DNA of 64,000 nucleotides from Mycolicibacterium lacusdiani (GCF_021916785.1 NZ_JAKCFC010000004.1:62001-126000); one strand, 5' to 3'. Shown: positions 20,527 to 29,925, counted from the first letter of the stretch. Numbers and translations: made by a program. Notes: a model not told the origin generated them from the sequence alone.

Positions 20527-22674
20527 ATGCTGACCCCGGCCGGCCTGCTGCACCGGGCGCGGAGTCGGCTCGCCGAGAAGGATCCCGAACACGACGCGTT
20601 CCGGCGTGCCGTACGCGCGGCGATCGTGCTGCCGATCACGGCGGGGGTCGCCTTCGCCGTCGGAAGCGGTTCGCAGACACCGATGTTCGCGATCTTCGGC
20701 ACCGTGGCGCTGCTGATCACCGTCGACTTCCCCGGCAACCGGGCGTCCCGGGCGGTGGCGTACGGCGGACTGGCCTTCAACGGCGCGGTGCTCATCACCA
20801 TCGGGTCGCTGGTGGCGCCCATCCCGTGGCTCGCGGTGACGACGATGTTCGTGCTCGCCGTGGTGGTGATGTTCTCCGGCGTGCTGTCGGAGATCGTGGC
20901 CGCCGGACAGCGCTCGACGCTGCTGACGTTCGTGCTGCCTGCCTGCACTCCACCGGGCCCGATCCCCGACCGCCTCCTCGGCTGGGCCATCGCGCTGGCG
21001 GTCGCCGTCCCCGCCGCCCTGTTCCTGCTCCCACCCCGCCACCACGACGACCTCCGCCGGCACGCCGCCGAGGTGTGCCGCACGCTGGCCGACCGCCTCG
21101 ACGGCGATGCGACGGCCGAGGACGTCTCGTCCGCGATGGGGGCGTTGCGGTCGAACTTCCTCGGCGCGGACTTCCGGCCGGTCGCGCTTACCGCGGGCAG
21201 CCGGGCCCTGGTGCGCGTGGTCGACGACCTGCAGTGGCTGTCCGACCGCATCACCGACGGCAGCGGCGACCTGCTGGCCCAGATGCGCGGTCCCGTCACG
21301 CGGGTCCTGCGCGATGCGGCAAGGGTTCTGACGACCTCGCCGTCGTCCGGCCGCGACGTCTTCCGCGAAGACCTCGCCAACGGCTTGGCCGCGCAGCGTG
21401 CGGTGGCGCAGAGCCGCTACCGCGACGACATCGTCGAGATCCTCGGCGAGGCCAGTGACGGCGCCGCGATCGGCGTCGGCCGACGGCTGCTGACGCGTCG
21501 CACGATCTCGGCCGCGGTCGGAGCGACAGGCCGGATCATCGGCATCGCCGCGGCAGCGGACGCACGCCCGGTGTGGGCGCGGGTGCTGGGCCGGCGGCTG
21601 CCGAAGACCGGCGCCGCCGACCGCGTGCTGTCGGAGTCCGAGGCGCTGGCCTACCTGACCACCGGGTTCGTCGCCACGCGCGCGGTCGTCGTGCGCAACA
21701 GCCTGCGGACCGGCCTCGGGCTGGCGTTGGCGGTCGCCGTCACGCACGTCTTCCCCGTGCAGCACGGCTTCTGGGTGGTGCTGGGTGCGATGTCGGTCCT
21801 GCGCAGCAGCGCGCTCACCACGGGCACGCGGGTGGTGCGCGCGGTGGCGGGCACGGTGCTGGGTTTCCTGATCGGCATCGCGTTCATCGAGCTGCTGGGC
21901 GTCGACCCGGTGGTGATGTGGCTGGCGCTGCCCATCGTCGCGTTCGGATCGGCCTATGTGCCCGAGGTGGCGTCGTTCGTCGCCGGGCAGGCGATGTTCA
22001 CGATGATGGTGCTGATCATCTTCAACCTCATCGTGCCGACGGGGTGGAGCGTCGGGCTGATCCGCGTGGAGGACGTCGTGGTGGGCGCGCTGGTCGGCGT
22101 CGTGGTGTCGGTGCTGCTGTGGCCGCGCGGCGCGGCGGCGTCGGTGTCGCGGGCAGTCGACGCGGCGCTCGCAGTGGGCACCACCTACCTGACCGCGGCC
22201 GTGCGCCGCGTCACCCGAGGCGCCGACGAGGCCGCCAACGACCGGGTGTTCGCACTCGGCCACGACGCCATGACGGCGTCCCGCACCCTCGATGACGCCG
22301 TGCGGCAATACCTTTCGGAGAGCGGTGGGTCCACCGACGGCAGGGCGCCGGTGATCCGGGCTGCCAACCGGGCGATCCGGCTGCGCAACGCCGCCGAGCT
22401 GATCGCCGACGTCGTCCCACCGCCGCTGGCCGCCTACCCGCGCGTGCGCGACATCCTCGAGGCGCACACCGCCGCGGTGTGCGAGCGCCTCACCGGCACC
22501 CCCGGCCGCGACCACGCGCCGATCAGCGACGACTTCGTGTTGGCCCTGCGCGCCGAGGCTTCCGGCGAAGCGCTGTCGGTGTCGGCGGCGCTACCCCTGG
22601 TGGCCGTCGCGGCCAACCTCGGCGAGTTGGAACTGCTCTATGCCACCCCCACCCCAGCGATTTCGGCGCGCTAA
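20527..22674 (+). CDS. FUSC-family (fusaric acid resistance/aromatic acid exporter-like) membrane protein
   Basis: 715 aa with two hydrophobic blocks, each of several membrane helices (about residues 30-175 and 390-545), separated by a soluble domain and followed by a cytoplasmic tail. The second block (VRNSLRTGLGLALAVAVTHVF then HGFWVVLGAMSVLRSSA) is the FUSC/ArAE signature. Family members export aromatic acids or relieve membrane stress. The upstream TetR gene fits an inducible exporter. Stop codon lies inside a long inverted repeat. Confidence 0.85.
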   Translation: MLTPAGLLHRARSRLAEKDPEHDAFRRAVRAAIVLPITAGVAFAVGSGSQTPMFAIFGTVALLITVDFPGNRASRAVAYGGLAFNGAVLITIGSLVAPIPWLAVTTMFVLAVVVMFSGVLSEIVAAGQRSTLLTFVLPACTPPGPIPDRLLGWAIALAVAVPAALFLLPPRHHDDLRRHAAEVCRTLADRLDGDATAEDVSSAMGALRSNFLGADFRPVALTAGSRALVRVVDDLQWLSDRITDGSGDLLAQMRGPVTRVLRDAARVLTTSPSSGRDVFREDLANGLAAQRAVAQSRYRDDIVEILGEASDGAAIGVGRRLLTRRTISAAVGATGRIIGIAAAADARPVWARVLGRRLPKTGAADRVLSESEALAYLTTGFVATRAVVVRNSLRTGLGLALAVAVTHVFPVQHGFWVVLGAMSVLRSSALTTGTRVVRAVAGTVLGFLIGIAFIELLGVDPVVMWLALPIVAFGSAYVPEVASFVAGQAMFTMMVLIIFNLIVPTGWSVGLIRVEDVVVGALVGVVVSVLLWPRGAAASVSRAVDAALAVGTTYLTAAVRRVTRGADEAANDRVFALGHDAMTASRTLDDAVRQYLSESGGSTDGRAPVIRAANRAIRLRNAAELIADVVPPPLAAYPRVRDILEAHTAAVCERLTGTPGRDHAPISDDFVLALRAEASGEALSVSAALPLVAVAANLGELELLYATPTPAISAR

Positions 22675-22707
22675 TCCGCGGTGAGCGCGGGGTAGCGCGC
22701 CGAAATC
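22659..22707. terminator. Bidirectional terminator-like inverted repeat between FUSC and pirin genes
   Basis: GATTTCGGCGCGCTA (22659-22673) and its perfect reverse complement (22693-22707) enclose a loop that has its own small stem (CCGCG/CGCGG). The FUSC stop is in the left arm and the pirin stop is 2 bp beyond the right arm. It would serve as a hairpin for both convergent genes; no long U tract follows. Confidence 0.65.
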
Positions 22708-22708
22708 A

Positions 22709-23680
22709 CTAGGAAGTGGAGTGCGGGCGCAGGGCGTTCGGCGGGATGGACCCGAACCGCCCGGCGTTGAAGTCGTCCATCGCCTCGATGATCTCCGACT
22801 TGGAGTTCATGACGAACGGCCCGTACTGGAAGACCGGCTCGCGGATCGGCTTGCCGCCGAGCAGCAGGACCTCGAGCGCGGGTCGGTTGGAGTCCTGGCT
22901 TCCGCCCGCGTCGACGGTGATGCGGTCACCCGGCCCGAACACGGCCAGCTGACCCTGCTCGATGGAACGGCCGACGGGGCCGACGGACCCACGACCGGAC
23001 AGGACGTAGACCAACGCGTTGAAGTCGCGGTTCCACGGCAGGTTCAGCCGCGCACCGGGCTCGATCGTCGCGTGCGCCAACGTGATCGGCGTGTGGGTTG
23101 CGCCGGGGCCGGCCTGGCCGTCCACGTCGCCGGCGATGATGCGCACCAGCGCACCGCCGTCGTCGGAGGCGAGCAGCTTGACCTCGCCGCCCTCGATCGA
23201 CTGGTACTTCGGCGCCGCGAACTTGTCCTTCTTGGGCAGGTTCACCCACAGCTGGACGCCGTGGAAGAGGCCGCCGCTGTCGACGAGTTCGGCGGGCGGG
23301 GTCTCGATGTGCAGGATGCCCGAGCCCGCGGTCATCCACTGCGTGGCGCCATCGGTGATGAGGCCGCCGCCGCCGTGTGAATCCTGGTGGGCGAAGCGAC
23401 CGTCGATCATGTAGGTGACGGTCTCGAAGCCGCGGTGCGGGTGCCAGTCGGTGCCGCGGGGTTCACCGGGCTGGTATTCGATCTCGCCCATCTGGTCCAT
23501 GTGGATGAACGGGTCGAGTGCGGCGGCGCTGACTCCGCCGAAGGCGCGGACGACGGGGAAGCCCTCGCCCTCGTAGCCGCGCGGGCCGGTGGTGATCGAG
23601 CGCACGGGGCGCTCGGTGTCCGACGGTGTCGGCCCGGTGACGCGGGGCAGGGTGAGCGTGTCGGCGGTGATGGCGGGCAT
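22709..23680 (-). CDS. Pirin-family protein
   Basis: 323 aa with the double cupin arrangement. The metal ligands His80 and His82 (HPHRGFETVTY), His124 and Glu126 (GILHIETP) match the pirin iron site. The C-terminal cupin follows (WNRDFNALVYVLSGRG). GGAGG lies 7 bases before the ATG. Bacterial pirins include quercetin 2,3-dioxygenases and redox-responsive binding proteins; which applies here cannot be decided. Confidence 0.9.
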   Translation of the reverse strand: MPAITADTLTLPRVTGPTPSDTERPVRSITTGPRGYEGEGFPVVRAFGGVSAAALDPFIHMDQMGEIEYQPGEPRGTDWHPHRGFETVTYMIDGRFAHQDSHGGGGLITDGATQWMTAGSGILHIETPPAELVDSGGLFHGVQLWVNLPKKDKFAAPKYQSIEGGEVKLLASDDGGALVRIIAGDVDGQAGPGATHTPITLAHATIEPGARLNLPWNRDFNALVYVLSGRGSVGPVGRSIEQGQLAVFGPGDRITVDAGGSQDSNRPALEVLLLGGKPIREPVFQYGPFVMNSKSEIIEAMDDFNAGRFGSIPPNALRPHSTS

Positions 23681-23743
23681 CGGTACCTCCTCGATTGGGA
23701 ACTACCGCGTATAACCGGACCGCGGTCCGATTGATTCCGGCAG

Positions 23744-25441
23744 TCAGCCGAGCTGGGCCAGCGCCGCGGCCCGGGCCTCGGCCGCGGTGGCGGTGTTCAG
23801 CGCCGCCTCGGCTGCCGCCTGGCACTGCGCCAGCGTGACCTGGCCGAGCTTGGCGCCCACCGCTGAGATCGCCGCGGCAGCCGCCGACAGCGACGAGACG
23901 CCGAGGCCGACGAGCACGCAAGCCAGCACCGGATCGGCAGCGGCCTCACCGCACACGCCGACGGGCTTGCCTGCCGCCGCGCCGGCACGGGCCGCCATCG
24001 CGACCAGCGCGAGGACCGCGGGCTGCCACGGGTCGGTGAGCGTCGCGAGTTCGGCGGACATCCGGTCGGCGGCCATCGTGTACTGCGTCAGGTCGTTGGT
24101 ACCGATCGACAGGAAGTCGACGTGCTCGAGGATGCGGTCGGCCAGCAGCGCCGCGGCGGGCACCTCGATCATCACGCCGGGCGTCAGGCCCATCGACCGC
24201 GCCTCGTCGGCGAAGGACTTGGCCTCGGCGGCGGTCGCGATCATCGGCGCCATGACCCACGGCGACGTGCCGGTGTTGCGCGCGGCGTCGGCGATGCCCT
24301 GGAGCTGCCTGGTGAGGATCGCGGGGTTGCCGAACGCGATCCGGATGCCGCGCACGCCGAGCGCCGGGTTGGCCTCGTCGGGGTGACCGGCGAACTTGAG
24401 CGGCTTGTCGGAGCCTGCGTCGAGCGTGCGGACGACGACCTTCCGGTCACCGAACGCCGTCAGCACCTGCCCGTAGATCTCCGCCTGCTCGTCGACGCTG
24501 GGTTCGGTGTCGCGGTTGAGGAAGCACAGCTCGGTGCGGAACAGGCCGACGCCCTCGGCCGGCGTCTCGGCCGCTGCGCGCGCGGCAGCGCCGTCCTGCA
24601 CGTTGGCAAGGATCGCGACGGGATGCCCGTCGGCGGTGACGCCCGGTCCGGTCCACTGCCGGGCCGCCTCGGCGTCGCGGCGGGACCCCTCGACGGCGCG
24701 TGCCGCGACGGCCTCGTCGGGTGTGACTGTGACGGTGCCGACGGATCCGTCGACCATGATCATCGTGCCTGCGGGCACGTCGTCGAGGCCGTCGACCGCG
24801 ACGACGCACGGGATGCCGAGCTGACGGGCGATGATCGCGGTGTGGCTGGTGGGGCCGCCGAGCGAGGTGGCCAGCCCCACGACGAGTGACGCGTCGAGGC
24901 CTGCCGTGTCGACCGGCGCGAGGTCCTCTGCGCACAGGATCGACGGGCGCTCGGGAACCGGGACACCGGGCTCGGGCAGGCCGCTCAGTTCTGCGATCAC
25001 GCGGTCGCGGATGTCACGCAGATCGGTGACGCGTTCGGCCATCAGGTCACCGGCCTTGGCGAGTGCATCGGCGATCTTGCCGACGGCTCCTGCCACGGCG
25101 CGGGTGGCGGGTGCGCCCGCGACGATGCGCTTCTCGGCGTCACGGAGCCACGCCCGGTCCTGCGCGAGCTGCGCCGTGGTCGCGAGCACCTCCGATGCGA
25201 CGCCGGTGGCGTGTGCGGCGCGGGCGCGCAGCCGGTCGGCCACCGCGGCGGATGCCGACTTGAGCCGTTCGACCTCGGCCGGGCGTTCCGACTCCGCGAT
25301 GTCGGCGACCGGCGTCTCGTCGAGACTCGGGCGGGCGCCGGGGCGGACTACCGGCGCGTACTGCACCCCACCAACGGCCGGGACACCGTGGAGCACCTGA
25401 CCCTGCTGCGGGAGTGAGGTGGCTGACGTCGTCGTACTCAT
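23744..25441 (-). CDS. ptsI: Phosphoenolpyruvate-protein phosphotransferase (PTS enzyme I)
   Basis: 565 aa from ATG 25441. An N-terminal HPr-binding helical domain is followed by the swivel phosphohistidine site GGPTSHTAIIARQ (His200) and a PEP-binding barrel containing LFRTELCFLNR, a DAGSDKPL motif and the closing CGEAA signature (VGVCGEAAADP). It starts the PTS by moving phosphate from PEP to HPr. No RBS precedes the ATG, but a promoter places the likely transcript start at about the A of the ATG, so translation is probably leaderless. Divergent from fruR. Confidence 0.95.
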   Translation of the reverse strand: MSTTTSATSLPQQGQVLHGVPAVGGVQYAPVVRPGARPSLDETPVADIAESERPAEVERLKSASAAVADRLRARAAHATGVASEVLATTAQLAQDRAWLRDAEKRIVAGAPATRAVAGAVGKIADALAKAGDLMAERVTDLRDIRDRVIAELSGLPEPGVPVPERPSILCAEDLAPVDTAGLDASLVVGLATSLGGPTSHTAIIARQLGIPCVVAVDGLDDVPAGTMIMVDGSVGTVTVTPDEAVAARAVEGSRRDAEAARQWTGPGVTADGHPVAILANVQDGAAARAAAETPAEGVGLFRTELCFLNRDTEPSVDEQAEIYGQVLTAFGDRKVVVRTLDAGSDKPLKFAGHPDEANPALGVRGIRIAFGNPAILTRQLQGIADAARNTGTSPWVMAPMIATAAEAKSFADEARSMGLTPGVMIEVPAAALLADRILEHVDFLSIGTNDLTQYTMAADRMSAELATLTDPWQPAVLALVAMAARAGAAAGKPVGVCGEAAADPVLACVLVGLGVSSLSAAAAAISAVGAKLGQVTLAQCQAAAEAALNTATAAEARAAALAQLG

Positions 25442-25448
25442 GTGATCG

Positions 25449-25476
25449 AGGTTACAAGAAATCGTTGACAAGTCAA
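25449..25476 (-). promoter_or_regulatory. ptsI promoter
   Basis: On the minus strand, TTGACT (25476-25471), a 16-bp spacer and TAACCT (25454-25449) lie just 7 bases before the ptsI ATG, consistent with a leaderless transcript. The -35 is inside the shared palindrome with the fruR promoter. Confidence 0.55.
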
Positions 25477-25513
25477 CACAGACAAGAGTAAAACAACATG
25501 TATCAACATTTTG
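25464..25513 (+). promoter_or_regulatory. fruR promoter with probable DeoR-type operators
   Basis: TTGACA (25465-25470), 18 bp, TAAAAC (25489-25494) forms a promoter for fruR. The inverted repeat GTTGAC-AA-GTCAAC (25464-25477) overlaps its -35 and that of the divergent ptsI promoter. Downstream, CAACAT-GTAT-CAACAT is a tandem repeat of the same CAACA core. The 102-bp gap is AT-rich compared with its surroundings. Autoregulation of both promoters by FruR, relieved by fructose 1-phosphate, is the likely use. Confidence 0.55.
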
Positions 25514-25543
25514 CCGAACGATAACCCACATGATCGGAGACCG

Positions 25544-26323
25544 ATGTACGCGGAGGAGCGGCAACAGGCAATCGCCGCACTGGTGATGAGCCAGGGTCGC
25601 GCATCGGTCGCCGAACTCGCGCAGGAGTACGACGTCACCACCGAGACCGTGCGCCGCGACCTGGCCACACTCGACCGGGCGGGCGTCCTGCGCCGGGTAC
25701 ACGGCGGCGCCGTTCCCGTCCGCGCACTGCACCTCGTGGAAGCCGGGGTCGGCGAGCGGGAGACGACCCGCGCCGACCACAAGGACGCCATCGCCGCCGC
25801 CGCGACCGAGTTCTTCCCGCTCGGCGGTGCCACGGTGCTGCTCGATGCGGGGACGACGACGGCGCGCATCGCCGCACACCTTCCCACCGACCGCGACCTC
25901 GTCGTCGTCACGAACTCGGTGCCGATCGCAGCGCGGCTAGCCGCGATGCCGACGGTGACGCTGCAACTACTCGGCGGACGGGTCCGCGGCATCACCCAGG
26001 CCGCGGTCGGCGAGCAGGCGTTGCGGGTACTCGACACCATCCGGGTCGACATCGCGTTCATCGGCACCAATGCCATCAGCGCCCGCCATGGCTTGTCCAC
26101 CCCGGACAGCGAGGAGGCCGCCGTGAAGCGGGCGATGGTGCGCAGCGCGAACTACGTCGTGGTCGCAGCCGATTCCAGCAAGGTCGGTCGCGAGGAGTTC
26201 GTCAGCTTCGCGCCCATCACCGACGTCGACACCCTCATCACCGACACCGAGATCAGCGACGACGACCGTCGGTCGCTCACCGAGCACGGCGTCGAGGTCG
26301 TCCAGGCAGGAGCCACGACGTGA
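25544..26323 (+). CDS. fruR: DeoR-family transcriptional repressor of the fructose PTS
   Basis: 259 aa from ATG 25544, with GGAGA upstream. The DeoR helix-turn-helix (SVAELAQEYDVTTETVRRDLATL) is followed by the sugar-phosphate isomerase-like effector domain (LLDAGTTTARIA; VTNSVPIA). The stop overlaps the fruK GTG by 4 bases (GTGA). Gene order with fruK and fruA supports a fructose 1-phosphate-responsive repressor. Confidence 0.88.
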   Translation: MYAEERQQAIAALVMSQGRASVAELAQEYDVTTETVRRDLATLDRAGVLRRVHGGAVPVRALHLVEAGVGERETTRADHKDAIAAAATEFFPLGGATVLLDAGTTTARIAAHLPTDRDLVVVTNSVPIAARLAAMPTVTLQLLGGRVRGITQAAVGEQALRVLDTIRVDIAFIGTNAISARHGLSTPDSEEAAVKRAMVRSANYVVVAADSSKVGREEFVSFAPITDVDTLITDTEISDDDRRSLTEHGVEVVQAGATT

Positions 26324-27297
26324 TCGTCACAGTCACACCCAACCCCAGCATCGACCGCACGGTCACGCTGGCCGCCCCGCTCGCCCGCGGCGCGGTACAG
26401 CGCGTCACCTCGGCCACCTCCGAGCCGGGCGGCAAGGGCGTCAACGTCGCGCGGGCGCTCGCACTCGCCGGGGTCGACGCCGTCGCCATCCTGCCCGCGG
26501 GCGACGACGATCCGATGATCGCGGCGCTGCGCGCCATCGGAGTGACGTTCCGCGGGGTACCGGTCAGCGGCACGGTGCGCACCAACGTCGCGATCACCGA
26601 ACCGGACGGGACGACGACCAAGCTCAACGAGCCCGGGGCGACGCTCGATGCCGCGGCCCGCGCGGCTCTCACCCGGTCGGTACTCGCCGCAGCCGCCGAC
26701 GCCGCGTGGGTGGTGCTGTCCGGCTCGCTGCCGCCGGGTCTGCCCGACGACTGGTACGCCGAGGTGGCCTCGAGCTTGCGGTCGTCGGCGTGCAAGGTGG
26801 CCATCGACACCTCCGAACGCCCGCTCGGCGCGCTGGCGGCGTCGTTCGGCACGGCCGCACCCGACGTCATCAAGCCCAACGCCGAGGAACTCGCCAGCCT
26901 GGTGGGCGCCGACCCGTTGCACCTCGAGAGTGCCGCAGCCGCAGGCGATCCCGAGCCCGTCGTCTCCGCTGCCCGCGAGGTCATTGCCCGGGGGGCACGC
27001 ACCGTGCTCGTCACCCTCGGGGCCGCGGGGGCGGTACTGGTCGACGAGGCGGGAAGCTGGATGGCCACCCCGCCACCCATCGTCCCGCGCAGCACCGTCG
27101 GCGCCGGCGACAGCTCGCTGGCCGGTTACCTGCGCGCCGAAGTCGGTGGGGCGCAGCCGCCACAGCGCCTGCAAATGGCGGTGGCCTACGGCAGCGCAGC
27201 TGCCGCGCTGCCCGGGTCGGCGCTGCCGTCACCGGACCAGATCGACCTCGATGCCGTTCGGGTGTATGCGCTTACGCCCGCGTCCGCCCGTCCATAG
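26320..27297 (+). CDS. fruK: 1-phosphofructokinase
   Basis: 325 aa from GTG 26320. PfkB-family signature 1 is GGKGVNVARALA (38-49), and the C-terminal catalytic motif GAGDSSLAGYL (about 261-271) has the base Asp in GAGD. It phosphorylates fructose 1-phosphate, the product of FruA, to fructose 1,6-bisphosphate. It sits between regulator and transporter in the usual fru order. Confidence 0.92.
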   Translation: MIVTVTPNPSIDRTVTLAAPLARGAVQRVTSATSEPGGKGVNVARALALAGVDAVAILPAGDDDPMIAALRAIGVTFRGVPVSGTVRTNVAITEPDGTTTKLNEPGATLDAAARAALTRSVLAAAADAAWVVLSGSLPPGLPDDWYAEVASSLRSSACKVAIDTSERPLGALAASFGTAAPDVIKPNAEELASLVGADPLHLESAAAAGDPEPVVSAAREVIARGARTVLVTLGAAGAVLVDEAGSWMATPPPIVPRSTVGAGDSSLAGYLRAEVGGAQPPQRLQMAVAYGSAAAALPGSALPSPDQIDLDAVRVYALTPASARP

Positions 27298-27354
27298 CGC
27301 CCGTCCATAGCCCAATGACCACTCGCACCATCATGACTACGAGGAAGTAGCGAC

Positions 27355-29391
27355 ATGCCCATCATCACCACAGACCTGGTCGCGCTCGACGTCGACGCCG
27401 GCGGCGACAAGGAGTCGGTCATCCGGCTGCTCGCCGGTCGGCTTGCCGACGCCGGCCGCGCCACCGACCGCGACGGGCTGATCGCCGCCGCGATGGCCCG
27501 CGAGGCGCAATCCGCCACGGGGTTGCCCGGTGGCATCGCGATCCCGCACTGCCGCTCACCGCACGTCGACGAGGCGACGATCGGCTTCGCCCGGCTGTCC
27601 CCCAAGGTCGACTTCGGCGCCCCCGACGGCCCAGCCGACCTCGCATTCCTCATCGCCGCGCCGGAAGCCGGCGGCTCGCAGCACATGAAGCTGCTCTCCA
27701 GCCTGGCGCGGGCGCTGGTGCGCAAGGACTTCGTCGCGTCGCTGCGCGCAGCGTCGTCCGACGCGGAGATCGTCGAACTGGTCGAGGGCGTCGTGAATCC
27801 CGCGCCGGCGAATCCTGCACCCGCCAAGACTGCCGCGGCACCGGACGCGGCTCCGGTCGACGAGAAGCCCACCGAGGCGGCGCGCACCCTGGTCGCGATC
27901 ACCGCCTGCCCGACCGGCATCGCCCACACCTACATGGCCGCCGACTCACTGGTCGCCGCCGCCAAGGAGGCGGGTGTGACGCTGCACGTCGAGACGCAGG
28001 GGTCGTCGGGCAGCACGCCGCTGTCGGCCGAGACCATCGCCGCCGCCGACGCCGTCATCTTCGCCACCGACGTCGGCGTCAAGGACCGGTCGCGGTTCGC
28101 CGGCAAGCCCGTCATCGCCTCGGGCGTCAAGCGCGCCATCAACGAGCCTGCCAAGATGATCTCCGAAGCCCTCAGCGCCGCAACCAATCCCAATGCCGCG
28201 CGCGTCGAGGGCTCGGCCGGCGCGTCGGCGTCCTCGAGCGGACCGGCGGCCGGCGGCATCGGCTGGGGCACGCGAACCCGGCAGATCCTGCTCACCGGCG
28301 TGAGCTACATGATCCCGTTCGTCGCGGCGGGCGGTCTGCTCATCGCGCTCGGGTTCCTGCTGGCGGGCTACGACATCGCCAACACCCCCGACGGCGAGAC
28401 GAAGAGCCTCGGCAACATCATCGCCGCGGGCAACTCGCTCACGAACCTCCCCAGCGGCGGACTCACCCAGTACCTCGGCGCAGTGCTGTTCACCCTCGGC
28501 GGCCTGGCATTCGGCTTCCTGGTACCGGCGCTCGCGGGTTACATATCGTTCGCGATCGCCGACCGGCCAGGCATCGCACCGGGTTTCACTGCAGGCGCGG
28601 TGGCCGTGTTCGTCGGCGGCGGCTTCATCGGCGGCATCGTCGGCGGCCTGATCGCCGGCTTCACCGCCCTGTGGATCAGCAAGATCGCCGTCCCCAAGGC
28701 CATGCGCGGCCTCATGCCGGTCGTGATCATCCCGCTGGGCGCCTCGCTGGTCGTCGGCCTGCTGATGTTCCTGCTGCTGGGCCGCCCCTTGGCCGCCATC
28801 ACCTCCGGCCTGACCAGCTGGCTCGGCGGCCTCTCCGGCAGCTCGGTGATCCTGCTGGGCGTCATCCTCGGCTTGATGATGTGCTTCGACCTCGGCGGTC
28901 CGGTCAACAAGGCGGCCTACGCCTTCGCCACCGCGGGCCTCAACGTCGCCGATCCCTCGTCGCTGCGCATCATGGCCGCCGTGATGGCTGCGGGCATGGT
29001 GCCGCCGCTAGCGATGGCGCTCGCATCGACGCTGCGGCCCAAGCTGTTCACCGAGCCGGAGCGCGAGAATGGCCGTGCGGCATGGCTTCTCGGAGCATCT
29101 TTCATCTCCGAGGGTGCCATCCCGTTCGCCGCGGCCGACCCGCTGCGCGTCATCCCCTCCATGATGGCCGGCGGCGCGGTCACCGGTGCGCTCATCATGG
29201 CCTTCGACGTGACGCTGAAGGCACCGCACGGCGGCATCTTCGTGTTCTTCGCGATCGGCAACCTGGTGTGGTTCATCCTGGCCCTGGCACTCGGGACCAT
29301 CGTGGCCGCCGTCGCCGTGATCGCGGCCAAGCAGTTCGTCAGCAAGAAGGACACCGCCGCAGAACCCAGCCCCGCGCTGGCCAACGCCTGA
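27355..29391 (+). CDS. fruA: Fructose-specific PTS enzyme IIABC
   Basis: 678 aa with fused domains: IIA (1-145; phosphorylated His65 in AIPHCRSPH), a proline/alanine linker, IIB (178-275; Cys185 in TACPTGIAHTYMAA) and membrane domain IIC (about 290-660; VSYMIPFVAAGGLLIALGF). The arrangement and motifs are those of single-chain fructose permeases. It imports fructose with phosphorylation at C1. GAGGAAGTAG precedes the ATG. Confidence 0.95.
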   Translation: MPIITTDLVALDVDAGGDKESVIRLLAGRLADAGRATDRDGLIAAAMAREAQSATGLPGGIAIPHCRSPHVDEATIGFARLSPKVDFGAPDGPADLAFLIAAPEAGGSQHMKLLSSLARALVRKDFVASLRAASSDAEIVELVEGVVNPAPANPAPAKTAAAPDAAPVDEKPTEAARTLVAITACPTGIAHTYMAADSLVAAAKEAGVTLHVETQGSSGSTPLSAETIAAADAVIFATDVGVKDRSRFAGKPVIASGVKRAINEPAKMISEALSAATNPNAARVEGSAGASASSSGPAAGGIGWGTRTRQILLTGVSYMIPFVAAGGLLIALGFLLAGYDIANTPDGETKSLGNIIAAGNSLTNLPSGGLTQYLGAVLFTLGGLAFGFLVPALAGYISFAIADRPGIAPGFTAGAVAVFVGGGFIGGIVGGLIAGFTALWISKIAVPKAMRGLMPVVIIPLGASLVVGLLMFLLLGRPLAAITSGLTSWLGGLSGSSVILLGVILGLMMCFDLGGPVNKAAYAFATAGLNVADPSSLRIMAAVMAAGMVPPLAMALASTLRPKLFTEPERENGRAAWLLGASFISEGAIPFAAADPLRVIPSMMAGGAVTGALIMAFDVTLKAPHGGIFVFFAIGNLVWFILALALGTIVAAVAVIAAKQFVSKKDTAAEPSPALANA

Positions 29392-29438
29392 CCATCAACC
29401 CCCACCCACTGCTCGATTCACACCACAGAGGAGACACC

Positions 29439-29696
29439 ATGCCCAGCAAGACCGTCGTCGTCGGATCATCCATCGGCCTGCACGCCCGGCCAGCCGCGAT
29501 CATCGCCGAAGCCGTCGTCGCCTCCGGGGCCGAGGTCACCCTGGCCACCGCCGGTGAGGAGCCGGTGGACGCCGGATCGGCGCTGATGATCATGACCCTC
29601 GGGGCTGGCAACGGCGACCAGGTCACTGTGGAATCCGACGACGAAGCGGCCCTGAGCACCGTCGCCGACCTCGTCGCCAAGGACCTCGACGCCTGA
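29439..29696 (+). CDS. ptsH: Phosphocarrier protein HPr
   Basis: 85 aa from ATG 29439, with AGAGGAG 7 bases upstream. His15 in GLHARPAA is the phosphate carrier and the regulatory-serine region DAGSALMIM is present. It is the last gene of the fru operon, so both general PTS proteins are encoded next to fructose genes; in mycobacteria fructose is the main PTS sugar. Confidence 0.95.
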   Translation: MPSKTVVVGSSIGLHARPAAIIAEAVVASGAEVTLATAGEEPVDAGSALMIMTLGAGNGDQVTVESDDEAALSTVADLVAKDLDA

Positions 29697-29717
29697 CCTT
29701 GATTAGCTGACACGCGG

Positions 29718-29755
29718 ACCCGCCTGAGCTGCGCCATCGCAGCCGGGCGGGTTTC
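29718..29755 (+). terminator. Intrinsic terminator after ptsH
   Basis: ACCCGCC (29718-29724) pairs with GGCGGGT (29746-29752), and GCTGCG (29728-29733) with CGCAGC (29738-29743), leaving a CCAT loop, followed by TTTCG. It ends the fru operon. Confidence 0.75.
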
Positions 29756-29774
29756 GTGCACTCGAGAAAGCGCG

Positions 29775-29802
29775 TTCGACCCCGCTCAGCCACCCGTATA
29801 GT
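29775..29802 (+). promoter_or_regulatory. Promoter of the mycP1-espK arm of ESX-1
   Basis: TTCGAC (29775-29780), 16-bp spacer and TATAGT (29797-29802) lie about 123 bp before the mycP1 GTG, just after the fru terminator. No other strong -10 is seen in the gap. Confidence 0.5.
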
Positions 29803-29925
29803 TTCTTTCGTGCTTTTGGGTCGGGGGCGTGTTGGGTCGGAGTGCGCCGTCACGCAGCAGAGATTTAGTTTGCTGGTGGCGGGTCAGCACATGCCAGGTC
29901 GTGAGATTTTGGCAGGGGGTGACAA

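Noticed and set aside
20164..22515. 783-codon minus-strand frame opposite the FUSC gene
   Set aside because: His/Arg/Gly-rich shadow of a gene with clear membrane helices on the plus strand.
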